Positions 23,519-35,599 of a stretch of 64,000 bases of DNA are shown here, one piece after another. The notes below the pieces were generated by a model. That model worked only from the letters and a program-made list of their open reading frames with translations, made no database searches and had not been told where the DNA came from. Positions within the stretch are counted from its first letter, which is position 1, and every line of letters starts with the position of its first letter. The stretch comes from Lingula anatina (lineage: Eukaryota > Brachiopoda > Lingulata > Lingulida > Lingulidae): contig NW_019774247.1 of NCBI RefSeq assembly GCF_001039355.2, positions 379,226-443,225 of the forward strand. Reading direction: 5' to 3'. Made by a program: the position numbers and the translations under genes.

Positions 23519-23727
23519 TTATAGTGTGCCAACCTGTCCTGTGGTGGGATGGTTGCTATGCCCTGAAGGGAATTGCATGTGGTACTCAACTACACCCTCA
23601 ATCTCAGAAGCACCACTGAGCCTATCCCTCAGACGTTTTGAGGCCTCTGCTCTTTTCCAGGTGGTATTTTCCGTTATCTAAGAATGCAATAATATCAAAT
23701 GTTATTATAAATAGGTGTAGGATGTTA

Positions 23728-23792
<65 letters not shown>

Positions 23793-25024
23793 CAAAAGGG
23801 TATTTCATGATTGCTGCAAAAATCTCATCCTAATGATGACTTTACTTTTGTTTTGTGATTGGGTACACTAAGATTTAGGATTTTTAAGAGGGAAGTTTGC
23901 CTCAAGCCAGTGACAAATACTTTGACAACATAAGATAAACATTTGGAGATGACAGATATGTTTTTCACATTTTAAATTGCAATGAACAGCTTCACTGCTG
24001 AAGACAATTCTATATACAATCACTAGATGAAAAATGTTACTCTTACCTTAAATCCAGGAAAACGCACAACCTGGGAAACATATATCTGTGCTCTACAATT
24101 TTGTTTCTTGGTCTGAAACATTTTTCTTCTTTTAATGATTACATGATCTTCTTTCTGAAAAATATAAAGGATTTACCCTGTGTGTTATCAAAGGCCTTAA
24201 ACTGGCATTTAATAACAGTGTATCAAATACATTTTAGACACTTTAAGTCACCAATACATTGCTTTGTTCATTTAATTTTACATTACATTTTATTATTTAA
24301 GTAATGAAAAACATTCACCATTTTCTTCTCTGTCTTCTTTTTATAGTCCTCTTTCTTCTTTTTCCCATAGTCTTTCCCAAGGTGACATACCAAAACGAGC
24401 CTCCCCAAGTGAACATAAGGGGTCCCGTCATATGGGATTTCTGGCGCAGTTAAACCCTTCTGTGCTTGCCAGTAAATCACTGGTGGCTTCTTTTTAATTG
24501 TGTTCTTCCAATCTAAACAAAGAAGTGACATTTCTCATTTAACAGTTCTTTATATACTGACAGTCAATGAAAATGCATCATTAATTTATCAAATTATATT
24601 TTAAGTTCCTTTGGAACATTAAGAAAATAACAGTTTTCCTGTGAAATATGACCCATTATTCAGTCAAGAAAGGCGACTCTCAAACATGTGCATTTGAACT
24701 CGTTTATATGGTTGGAATCGATTCTCTGTAAAAAAGTACAAAAAGTTCACTGATACGTTTTCATTGACTGTCACTATATATGTCAGTGAACATTTGGGTG
24801 CATATTTACAAACCCTTTGTGGACACGTCCCCCTTCTGCTCTAAACACAATTGTTTACACATCTTACGCACTTTATTCATGCGAAAAACAAATAAAAATT
24901 AAGATAAAACGTACATACCTTTTCCAAATGATTTGCTCTTTTGTAGAATCACAAATTTTGAAGATGTCTCTCTTTCAAAGGCCAAAATTGACGCATTGAC
25001 TGAAGGTAGACTGTTCATCGCCAT
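23519..25024 (-). CDS. small zinc-cluster protein, CARF/ALS2CR8- or WRKY-GCM1-like
   Basis: Four exons, 25024-24919, 24512-24319, 24112-24047 and 23677-23519, join in frame to 174 aa. The N-terminus has SKFVILQKSKSFG and then KPPVIYWQ. A block PYDGTPYVHLG leads to LVCHLGKDYG (Cys78), followed by a long Lys/Glu run. Exon 3 carries NCRAQIYVSQVVRFPGFK (Cys106). Exon 4 carries EYHMQFPSGHSNHPT (His162, His165). The C...C...HxxH spacing and CxAxI(Y/H)V...FPxF pattern resemble the DNA-binding region of CARF (ALS2CR8) and the wider WRKY-GCM1 zinc clusters. A DNA-binding role is inferred, not shown. The stop TAA (23521-23519) is 2 bp from a MITE insertion. A weak donor CAG|GTTGGC at 23534 could instead continue the protein. 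Nothing else known was recognised. Confidence 0.6.
23731..23789. repeat. (AT)n microsatellite
   Basis: About 29 AT units in the last intron of the zinc-cluster gene. Confidence 0.9.
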
Positions 25025-25412
25025 TGATAAAAATTCGCGAGGATTATAGCGTCATTCACTCATTGATCATGTTGACAATGAAGAGGCTCTAAACAGATTG
25101 ACCAAAAAGGCAACTCCTCAACACTGTCAGAGATAAACAACAGAAGTTCTTGAGACATTCCAACAAAAAAAGAGGGATTGGAGAATCTTAGCCTTAGTGG
25201 TAGACTACTTGGCAAAAGTGCCTGAGACAGACAACGAAAAACCTTCCTTGACCATTTTGAATTACCAACAAGACACCTTTGGTCATAGGCGAGAAACATA
25301 ACCCATTGGCAAAATATCAACGTTCGTCAAACACCGCATCGGTGATGGCACATGAAGAAGAAGAAGAAGAAGCGATGATATATATAATATACGATCTTCA
25401 CATTAAACATCA

Positions 25413-25474
25413 CAAGTGCAATGCATGTGCGCGGTGGACATTAGACTCGCGGTTTGGAAATTAATACCGTCGAC
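25413..25474 (+). repeat. second copy of the SCLY upstream block
   Basis: Plus strand CAATGCATGTGCGCGGTGGAC and, about 24 bp on, GTCGACCATTCT. It lies about 400 bp 5' of the zinc-cluster gene but in the opposite orientation relative to its gene. Confidence 0.5.
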
Positions 25475-26229
25475 CATTCTAGTTTTAGTTGTGGCTTTTT
25501 CCGGTCTCTTTTACAGAAGAGCTTTTACAGATTGCGTTAGGTGAGACGGGTCTCAACCTAGTTCACCTGCCGCATTATTTCTACCAGGGTCCTAGCTTTT
25601 TTGTCGCGTTCACTTCTTGGTTTCATCTCCTCAACACACAGTTACCTTTTAAGTTTCAATAGCTGCTGAAATATACTACTTAACAAGCCAAGTCAGCTAA
25701 AGACAATATGCTGAATTCATATCCTTTAATATAGGCCTACCCGCAAAGAGAATATCACAGCAAATCTTAGCTTAGGTTTAGTTGTAGGCTAAATCTAGAA
25801 GTATGGCTGATTCCTTTAGGTTACAGTCTCAATTAATATGGCTTAAGAAATTAAAGGTTAACATTAGATTTTTATCAAAGGTCTACAATTATAAATTCAA
25901 GGGTTAAATAATTATAATTTATCCAATTAAAATTACATTAATTTAAAGGGATAGCAGAATTAAAACAAATTTTACTGTATCAATTATAGACCTTATGTAA
26001 ACTAATTTAAAAGGGAAGTCTTTGAAAGTTCTTAAAAGTTTTCATGTCATTTGAAGTGCTTATATCAATAGGTAAATCATTCTACATGTATAACTTTGGT
26101 GCACATATTGGTGCACATATTGCTCGTTCATTATAATATATGTTAACTTTTTTTCTCTAAAACAGAATGTTCTGAAAGTATAAACTTATAAAGCGTAACT
26201 TAACTTTACGTATAAACTATAATAGCATA

Positions 26230-26495
26230 GACTAAAACCCCATCCCCATACCTTTGTCGATCGAGCAGGATCCTATCTCCGAGGGGATTCTCGATGAATT
26301 AAATTGCATTCAACTTAAGCGGTTAAGATGTCTAGCACGCCTACTGTAGCTGCGAAACGATTGTTTATTACCCCTAACAGCTTCAGTAGGCGTGTCATAC
26401 GTCAGAGCCGCTTAAGCTAAGTGAATTTAGCGAGAAACCCTTTGGAGATTGGTCGATCCTGCTAGATCGAGCTAGGAATGGGAATGGGGTCTTAA
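26230..26495. repeat. MITE family 3 copy, long palindrome
   Basis: The ends ACCCCATCCCCATACC and GGAATGGGAATGGGGT are inverse. Inside, TCGATCGAGCAGGATCC pairs with GGTCGATCCTGCTAGATCGA, TTCTCGATGAATT with AATTTAGCGAGAA, and the AGCACGCCTACTG side with CAGTAGGCGTGTCA. Almost the whole 265 bp is one imperfect hairpin. Confidence 0.8.
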
Positions 26496-26909
26496 AGTGG
26501 AATATCCCTAATAACGCTGGCGTGGTTTCACAAAATAAGAGCGAAAGTTGGTCAAATTGAACATTGAATTTAAACGAATTAGTACAGTAAGTAGGACTAG
26601 ACCAATCAGGTTTAATATTTCAAGTTTTTATATAAAAAATCACAATATCAGAGGACTTTTCCGTCTTTCAATGTGAGCAATATTTCTGTCTCAATTTTTC
26701 ATGAAACTGGGCCCAGTTCTTAAACTCGTGCGGTTGAGTCACAGGACAGATTGGAGGGTTGGTGAGGGGCGTAGGGGGGGGGGGGGGTCCACGGCAATAC
26801 CAGTCGACTGTAGCTTGAGTACTTAATCCCGGATTATGTACAAAATAAACTTATTATCATTAACCTCGCTATCCGGAATAAATATTGATGTCAGTGAGTA
26901 ACCGATGGA

Positions 26910-27065
26910 ATACTCAAACGTAAATGTTTGTTCAGCGAGCAAATCGCGACCGTTTTCAAATAACGGGCGCACGCGTCTTAGGTAAAGAAAACAGCGTTGC
27001 AGACACGGCGTCGGGAGGGGTGTTAGCCTTCTTTTCATACCTATAGCCTTTTACACTTAATTAGT
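26910..27065 (+). promoter_or_regulatory. distal mirrored conserved element, HES-A copy
   Basis: The core at about 26970-27065 (GGTAAAGAAAACAGCGTTGC ... GTGTTAGCCTT ... TAATTAGT) is matched inverted at 50970-51070, with roughly seven differences in 95 bp. A weaker flank (TACTCAAACGTAAATGTTTG) also matches. It lies about 4.2 kb upstream of the HES-A start. Stops occur in the matched reading frames, so a regulatory role is inferred. Confidence 0.65.
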
Positions 27066-28608
27066 CAGCAATTAACCCGATTCTTTCTCCCCGTCGCACG
27101 TTTGGTCTTGGACTTGGAAGTGACTAATGACAAATCAACCCCAGGGCAGTTCCTGGCTTGGCCGAAATGACGTTAAGTAATATGGGTGCTATCCCGTGAT
27201 AGCTGGTGGTCAGTTCCTTAATTTGGTCACTCTCCAGCTCAGTCCGCGCGTGCTGATGGTTATCTTGACCTTAAAGGGAACGGCCATTGGCGTGTTAAAA
27301 ACACGGCAACCCTTAAAGAGCGATAAGCCTTTGGGCACGTGACTCCCTAAAAAAAGGAATAAAAATCGAACCATATGAGACGGAGTTTAAAAAGAGAAAA
27401 ATAAAAGAGAGAGAGAAAAAAAACACTGTATTGTGGGTAAAAGTTCTGATGTAATATGGGCAATTCTAGTTCAGTTTGTATATTAATTTCACGGCCCACT
27501 TCAAGCTCTTTAATGACTTTCCGCTTGACAAGTAGCTAAGGAACGGCGAGATTATATGTTATTACGTATTGTTAAGAGGTGTTTACCGCCGAAGGGGCAT
27601 ATTAGAAACTACATTACAACGCTACAGAAAATGCAACAGAAGCTTACTATTGGTGGTGAGAACCTAAAATGGAACATTGTTTGGGATACTTCTATGTACT
27701 TGCGGAGGACTGCACAGGCATATTAGAAAATATTTCATTAACATTTCCCCTTAAATATGATGATAAATAATAATATTAATATGACATCATTTCTCTGACC
27801 TGTGCTACTTATGTCAGTAGAAAATGCCTTGGGTTTTTAGTCTAAAATTTAGCCATAAAATAATTTCCAAGACAGAAAAGTTATTTTTCAAAGAGTTTTT
27901 TATCCTGTTTCTCATTTTTAACAGCATAAAAATAGAATTTAAGCAACCATGCTGTTATCTCGAAACTTAAAACATTTTATCAGAATATCAATACAATTGT
28001 CGTAATGTGTGAATTTTTAATTTGTTCATTAATGGCTGTATTAACCCTTATTTTATGTTAGATATTTATCTGATGCTTGCTTATTTGTTTGGTGGTTGGT
28101 TGAATATCTGTCTTTTTGTTTTTAACTGTACGTAAAAAGACTGGATGAAATGCACAAAGAAGAAAAAATAAAGATTATTTATATTTCAACTCTGAATCAA
28201 CTGAAAATACCAGAATGCAAAGAGTTTGATACTATACTAGTGGAAGCATACTTTTTCAGGATTAGAGAAAATAATAACAGCAGGAACAGATAGATGCTCA
28301 ATTATATTATTAAAACAAACTAATGGTAATTATTCCTAGCAAATTAAGAAGAATATTACATGGCAGTTAATTGACATTATATTGGTGACAAGGTGACAAG
28401 GGCTAGGTCACGCGGACAATGCGACACAAATGCATGGTGACACAGTGACAACGTGACAATGAGATGGTGATTGTCACCACACCCGTCCTGACATTTCCAG
28501 TTCATGCCACCGCACGGTCACCTGACTCCCTAGGTTGTCACCTTAGAAATATGCCGACACGCATGCTGTTTTAAAATCCAATAGTTTTACATTGTTTAGA
28601 TCCTTGAG

Positions 28609-28630
28609 TTTTTTTTTTTTTTTTTTTTTT

Positions 28631-28682
<52 letters not shown>
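28609..28682. repeat. T-run plus (AGT)n microsatellite
   Basis: About 23 T followed by about 17 AGT units, with degenerate AGT continuing to 28735. Confidence 0.9.
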
Positions 28683-28683
<1 letters not shown>

Positions 28684-29838
28684 CTAAAAGCAGTAAAAGT
28701 AGTAGTAGAAATAATAGTAGTGGAAGTGATAGAAGTATTTCTATCTTTTGTCTTATTTAGTGGTTGGCTGTATGTCAGTCCTGTATGTACTATGACAGAC
28801 GATTTGAGAATTTTATGCTCCTTACGTAACACTTTGAGTGAAACAGTTAAGGGAAAATGATTACGATCACAGGTATTACTAAGTTAACAGAGCAGTAAAG
28901 TGTGGAAAATCAGGCACTACAGATTAGGGAAAAATGTCTGTGATTTAAGGAATCAAAATACCTGATCAGTTAGGTGTGAAAAATAAAGTAAAACAGGTTA
29001 AAGAAAGAGATTGTGGTCCAAGGCATCAACAACATAGCTGTCGTGATGTCTCAGGTTTGAAAAACTCACAGATAAGTAAAGCATATTGTTGTTTGGGATC
29101 TCAGGTAATTTTTCATTTATTTATTCACTTTATTACCACCTTAGGATGAATTAAATGAATCTTATGAATGAATCTTAAATAGAATGCAACAAACGCAAGA
29201 AATTGAAATAACACTAAATATGGTAAAATAGAAATATTTAACAAAGATTAGAAAAAAAAATTAAATAGATTCAAAAGATAATTGATCAAGCTATCACATG
29301 AACAAATCAGATCACAAGCTTTTTAAACTGTTGTACACGAGTTATCATGTTAAAAGCATAGAATTCTAAGATTTTTGGTGATACATCTATCGGGCAATTT
29401 GTTCTTCATCACCAATAACTTCTATTATAATTGTGCCAACTAAGGATTGTGTCCCAGAATGTGAAAACGAAAATGATCTAAAATATTTGTCATAGTAAAT
29501 ATGGAACTGATGTGCAGCCTTATAAAACCCTATTTCAAACAAAACAATAAAAATAAATGTTTTGAGAGTTAATATACAGTACAATTGAAAATGTGTGCTT
29601 TATTAAACTAGACAAACTTTTTTTTTAACTAAACAGTTTTCGGTAAATTGAATATAATAATAATAATAATGATAATAATAATAATAATAATAGATAAATG
29701 AACAAATAAAATGAATTGACCCATGATGCATAAGATGACTGAGCGCTGTTTTTAACAGGCGCTTGAAAATATTCCCAAGCCTAATCTTCCCGACGTAGCC
29801 GTCATTTGTCGCACTTTCAGACCTTCTTTACACATGTC

Positions 29839-30101
29839 GTAACACTTTAGAGATTATTGGTACTACAATAAACGTCCATCGCAATCTGATTTGGTCCGAT
29901 TGACCACCTCCAAAAAGTGGCCGCAGGGGACGCGCAACCTTTGCGTTGTTCAGATCCTTAAGAGGTCTTAGCGAGTTAAGTGTGAATATTTGGGCTCTCG
30001 ACGTCTATTATAACGCCAGGACGAGACGCCGCGTCGCCGCTGGAGTTGTGATACGCTGATTAAGCTTTCAGAGAACACTAATAATAACACACAATACCGG
30101 C
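29839..30101 (+). promoter_or_regulatory. proximal mirrored conserved element, HES-A copy
   Basis: About 260 bp matched inverted at 46989-47252. By hand alignment the central 235 bp has roughly six mismatches and no gap. It includes AACGTCCATCGCAATCTGAT, GTGTGAATATTTGGGCTCTC and TGATACGCTGATTAAGC. It ends about 1.15 kb upstream of the HES-A start. No frame stays open across it, and in the one partly open frame the changes alter amino acids, so it is most likely an enhancer. Confidence 0.75.
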
Positions 30102-31030
30102 GTGTTCTGAAGGACGCGAGTGTTTTGGTTGTTAATTGCGAATCACAATATCCAGCTTTGAAACCGGACTTGGAGCACCTACTTTCCACCAAAGACACAG
30201 GAAGGATTTTTCACTAGATAGTAACTTCATTTCTGTGGTTATTCACTAGTTATGCATATTTCTATCCTATTTTTCGCATTTTCAACAACTACACCATCGT
30301 CCACGTGGTTAATTGAAATTTAGACTACCCTCTCCAGGATCACAAATTATTTTTTTCACTGAATGTTCACAGATATGTATCTATTTAATTCACGACCCTA
30401 TTCTCTTCTGTGCACATAATTTATCCGCCGCCCTGGTGAAGGGTAACTTTAGACCATGGACCACCCAGATTTGCGTCCTTTGCGTATTATCTTGATTTCT
30501 CACAACTGAAATTAGATAAACTATTTTAAATTTTGAATAAGCCATATTTTTCGTATCGTTGATTTTTCTTGTTTAACCACTAGCTTCATGTCCATAAATA
30601 TTCTATGCCATTTTTAACAAAAACACATTCCAAATTCTTTGAAGAATTTTTATTAAAATGATCCATTTTATAAATGGACAAAGTCATTTTCGACCTGCGT
30701 CAAAGAACATAAATCGATGTCGACAATGTGTAAATAGGTAACTACTCTTAACTGCAAGGATACATGCAGTGGAAATAAAGAATGAGCAAGATAACAGAAT
30801 TAAAATAAACAGTCAAAGATGGATAGAAAAAACAAACTGGCATTACCCCTATTTGATTTTACTTAGAATATATCATGACACGTGACAACTATGCCTGAGA
30901 AAAGATTACCATCTTTTTTAATCGGCAGATATCCTGAGTCAGTTCCGCGTGACACTTGCCACATAATGATTGTTTACCATGTCATCATTATTACCCAATG
31001 AAATACACCGTGGCAAGCTGGGAAAGAAAC

Positions 31031-31108
31031 GGAGCACCTGATTGGTCAGAAGCGCTGGAATTCACCTGAGGTCGACCTGCTGTCCGCTTTCTCACGCGTG
31101 ATATAAGG
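31031..31108 (+). promoter_or_regulatory. HES-A core promoter
   Basis: A CCAAT box (GATTGG, 31040-31045) and GAATTCACCTGA (31058-31069, containing an E-box) are separated by 12 bp, exactly as in HES-B. TTCTCACG (31089-31096) fits the CSL/Su(H) Notch-effector consensus on the minus strand. It overlaps CACGCGTG, a class-C site that HES proteins themselves bind. A TATA-like TATAAGG follows at 31102. Direct Notch activation and autorepression are inferred from these sites. Confidence 0.6.
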
Positions 31109-31246
31109 CGCTCACCTGGAAGTCGCAAGTCAAACGCTGTGGCTTAAATCCGTCGTATATCTTAATTAAGCATCTAGACAAAACTACCAGGAGTAACTTT
31201 AACGTTCTAAATTACTATCTACCAGAGCAAGATTACCACTGCTATC

Positions 31247-33752
31247 ATGGAGGCGGATAAAGTTTTAAACAAAAAGGTGAGTTCAACGATTTAAGTTGTA
31301 TACTTTGTTTCGCACTGTTGTAAATGAGAAAGCTTTGACTCCCTCTTCCATGTGACCCATTCAGAACCAAAACAGAATTTTTAGTCTTTTATTTCGTTGA
31401 CTTAAGTCGACATCTTTACATGTCAGTACTGTAATTCATAGATACATCTATTCCATAATGTTTGAACAGCTTGAATCCAGTGAAATTACGCGGATCTAAA
31501 CAGGAATGCAACGATTTATTATTCGTTAATTAGTAAAAGAAAAGCAATCGAGAAAGACTGAAATGCTTACAGGCAATTTACCTTTAATATTTGAACAATC
31601 AAGCCAAGGCGACTTTATCAAAATTTTAGATCCGACACTCATCTGCTATGAGTATTCTTTCGATTTGGGGCAAACTGCACCTTGACCTTACTGATATTCA
31701 ATAATACCAAAGCAAAAACAATATAATAATATTGATAATAATAATAATAATTTATTAATTATGGGGCGACTTGTAAAGTGATATTCCGTTTCCATCATAT
31801 AATTAATACTGTGTAAACTTAACGACCAATTAGACGTCACCAGCGTTTAAAATAGATAAACAGGTGAAAAAGTAAGTTTTATCTGCTGGGGCATCTTGTA
31901 GTTGGTACGTTACCTCAGTGCACTTTAATTATCTTTTGACGGAATATTGTGTACGACTCGGGTGAATAAATCATGGTTGTACTACTACTTATTTGTCAGT
32001 TTGTTTGTCCTGGTAGAGAGAGATAGAGATATGACGGGCTGATACGGTCTTCCTCCTTATTAGGGCGTCGACACCTGTCAAAACCCGTGACAATCAGCGT
32101 TCTACTCCTCAACAAGGTGATTTCAGGTTTCGGGTCTTAACAAGTTAGATCTTTATCGGTTAATTATATACCAGTCGCAAGCTTATAGAAATGCCATCGT
32201 TTCTTTCAGTATTTTACTACTTTTATAATGTGGATATATCCACATTATAAATTTTGTCTGCGGTCAGTATGAAATACAGTGTTATAACACTGTATTTCAT
32301 ACTGACCGCAGACAAAATTTAATATTCTCCTCGTCATGTTAACATTAAAACAATCAAATACATAGCTGATGATAGTAGTCCTAACCTATCAGCGAAAGCG
32401 CTTAAATCGAGACAAACTTGAAGAAAACTACTTAAGTGTAAGAGAACGCGTAATTAAAGGTTTTAAGCCCCAATTAGACCTTGCCAGGTAGCTAGTTTTT
32501 AGTTTTGATATAGAGATAGGAGTGCCCTTCTTGTTTTAGGGGAGGAGGGTGCTTGGGGGTTAATATACATGTAGGTGCATATGGGTTGACGTAAACAATT
32601 ACTTTTCATATGTTATAACACAGTTATTCCTGTATTAGCATATTTTCTAAGTCGGAGTATATACATGTATGTCATGTCACTTAAGAAGTGCACTTTGCTA
32701 TAGGCCTAATGTGTAAATATATTAATTGACAGATTATAAATCAATATTTTTAGGAGAAGATTATTTAAGAAAAACTTCATCTTAATTTTCTCTTAATCAA
32801 ATCTTTTCTGTTTTATTTTAGAGTCTCAAACCACTGTTAGAGAAGCGTCGTCGCGCGCGCATCAACAGTTGTCTCGAAGAGCTGAAGACCATCATCCTCG
32901 ACGTCATGGAGTCAGACGACGGCTGTAAGAGCTCGAAACTCGAGAAAGCTGACATCCTAGAGCTGACCGTCAGCTACTTGAAGAAATTAAGGAAAAACCA
33001 GCAAAACAGTACGTTTCATTACATAATGTATTTCGTTGTTTTTTAGAGTAGGCCTACGTTTTACGTTTGGGAGGTAGGCCTATTAGAATGTAAAAATAAT
33101 TATCAAAACATAAGTTGAGTTCCGAATTGAAAGAAAAAATAGACCACTGGAAATATTGTAATTTTAAACATTTTGGTTTGTCGTTGACTTATATAATTTG
33201 TTTTAACTTAAAAATAATCAATTATTTATTTTTAACTCAGATTTGCCCATGGTATCAAGACAAGCCAGGCCCGCGACCTCTTCACCAACCTACGCGGACG
33301 GATACAATCACTGCGCCAATGAAATCAATTATTTCGTCAGCAAACAGACTATGAAACCAGAACTCAGACTCCAGATGCTCGATCATCTCGCTAACAGATT
33401 GCAGGCGTCAACCTCTCCTGAACGTTCGTCGTCTCCTGATTCCACAAGCGAGTCCACAAGAGGTCGCATCGCCTCGCCTGCCAACTCCCCCGTGGATTTG
33501 TCTCTCGGCGCGACACCAAAAAACCATCTGCGCATCCGAAATGTAGAACTGAAAGGAGATCGCACGCTGAATATTGCAAATAAGTCAGTAAGAGATGAGC
33601 AAAAACAAACTGCGCCTCACAGTTATTTGTCAGCATCGTCCAATCAGATGAGAAGGCGCCATTTCGTTCGTGGTCATGGACGTCATTTTTCCAATTACCA
33701 TGCCAACCATGGTTGTCAAGAAGAAAGTCAGATGATATGGCGACCCTGGTGA
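31247..33752 (+). CDS. hairy/E(spl)-family bHLH-Orange repressor, HES-A
   Basis: Three exons, 31247-31276, 32822-33008 and 33241-33752, encode 242 aa. The basic region [13 protein letters not shown] has the Pro that marks the HES family. Helix-loop-helix runs to about residue 70. The Orange domain (about 89-128) includes YADGYNHC and [14 protein letters not shown] Ser/Pro-rich linker has PVDLSLGA. The last four residues, WRPW, recruit the Groucho/TLE corepressor. The protein should act as a nuclear DNA-binding repressor, typically downstream of Notch. Intron 1 (1.5 kb) contains a 74-bp perfect palindrome. A poly(A) signal AATAAA lies at 34013. The paralogue HES-B lies in inverted orientation 10 kb downstream. 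Assignment to a particular HES orthologue is not possible by eye. Confidence 0.93.
32222..32321. repeat. two adjoining perfect palindromes
   Basis: The segment 32222-32251 is a 30-bp perfect palindrome around GTGGATATATCCAC. The segment 32248-32321 is a 74-bp perfect palindrome centred at 32284/32285 (GTTATAAC), with 37-bp arms that include CTGCGGTCAGTATGAAATAC. Both lie in HES-A intron 1. Confidence 0.95.
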
Positions 33753-35420
33753 TGACGTTGACTTAGTTAAACCAAATATCTGACAAAAACAAACAATTTT
33801 ATTGTGGTGTATACAATAATGGGAAGTTATTGGTAAATTATCTAATTCAATGCCAACATGAAATCAATTTGACAGTGAAATTCTGCAATGACGATCTACA
33901 GTGATGTAAATGAACAAGTAAAATATTATCTTTATAGGCCTATTTATTTATTTATTTTTTATTTGTATTGAAACAGAGAAACGCTCACTTTGAACTTTTC
34001 ATGTTTTGTTAAAATAAATTACAACGCCACATATAACTAACTATCCTCCTGCTGTCAAAGATTAATTTTGAAATCGACAAAAATAAATATTGAAAAAAAT
34101 CACATGATACGATTTGATTAGTGTCAATTGATTGTTATACTATCTTCGGGACTATTTGCCTGTGTTAAAATGGTATTTGTCTGCGTATGTTTACGTATGC
34201 ACGCGCGTCTGTCTGTGAATGTGTGCGCGTTTTTAAAAATGTCAAGCGTAAGGAAGACCTGGGCTAGTTGGACCCCGGGGAAAGTTTGTCCCTCGTCAAT
34301 TCATGAAGAAGTACCTACGAGATTAAAAGAAAAAAATGATCCATTAATTTTGTAAAGTGACTACAGTGGTTAAAAAGAGTCGGTCTTTAAAAAACTTTAC
34401 TTGAGCAGTGAGTCCCAGTGAAAGTTTTCTGCATCTTCTCACTTGTAATGGTAATAAAGGCTGGTGAATTTCCCTCTTGCGGGTAAAGAAATAAAATTTA
34501 CGCGAAAACGAGGTAAAAGATCACAAAATTATCCACGGTTTCGGTTTATCTTGGTAACGAAAGATAATGGCTGAAATTTCCTAAAAATAATTTATTTTTA
34601 TAGTTTTTTCTACTAAAAACCATTATTGGCCTTCAATGACGATTGGGAACCGTACTCCATAATTAAATATTATGCACTTTTCTTCAGCACGAGTAGAGAT
34701 TTGTGTCATGAATAAGCCAGAGACATATCTGTGAAAATCTAGGGAAAAATGAATCTGTAATCTCTCTGGTAGAGGGAAATGATTGAATGCCCATGATGCT
34801 AGGGTGGGAACATGTTGGTTTAATATGGGGCTAATGTGAGGCAGGTCTTTGAAAGTTTCCGTATATCTCCTGTCCCAAGGACAGAAAGAGTAAATCACAC
34901 TGTCCCCGATGTCCAGCTAGTGAGCAAAGCATCAAAAGATCCTCCGCGAGTAATACCAATGTAGATAAAATAACCTGTCATATTGTACATGTAGACACAC
35001 CCCTGTGACGTAACAACAGCGCGTGACGTTGCCAAGGGTGTGAACTGGATAATAATTAAGTCACCTCTTACTCGCAGTCACGAGGAGAACAAAGATTCCG
35101 ACAGCTCCCGTTTTCGGTTGGATCTTTTTATCTTTTCATCAAAAACCCCGCAAGTGACGGAAGCCAATTACTGACGATGAATATTTGATGTTATATTTTC
35201 CTCTCCTCAAGGTAATAAAAAGTCACTACAGGTGATTGTTCAGGTAAATTATTATCTATCCCGATTCTTCCTTCCTGTCCCGAGAAAGACTATTATCTTG
35301 TGACATATGAAATGTTTGATTGTCGTTTTCATACACTCGTTCAAAAAGGCTATATCTTTTAGGACTTTTTATTTATTCATCTATTTAGTTCTTATTACTA
35401 ATTGATTCATAACAATTCAT

Positions 35421-35458
<38 letters not shown>

Positions 35459-35599
35459 GTATTAATTAATGCATAATAATTCATTTTTTTAATTTGTAAA
35501 TTGCGACAAGGGGGGGGGCGTTTAAAAGAGAACGATTAAAAAAAGCACTGTGGGAATGAACTATAAAGAAAATGGAATTCGCTGTTTGCATGTTTCAAA

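Larger units (their letters stand above)
25025..31246. other. upstream regulatory region of HES-A
   Basis: No coding exon recognised. It contains the duplicate of the SCLY upstream block (25413-25474), a family 3 MITE (26230-26495), the distal mirrored element (26910-27065), a TGACA-motif cluster (28375-28560), a T/AGT microsatellite (28609-28682), the proximal mirrored element (29839-30101) and the HES-A core promoter (30990-31110). Confidence 0.65.

Noticed and set aside
29968-30198. Minus-strand open frame partly inside the mirrored proximal element
   Set aside because: About 42 codons and the stop are shared by both copies, but the differences change amino acids while third positions match, and conservation runs well past the stop. 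Regulatory DNA fits better than coding.
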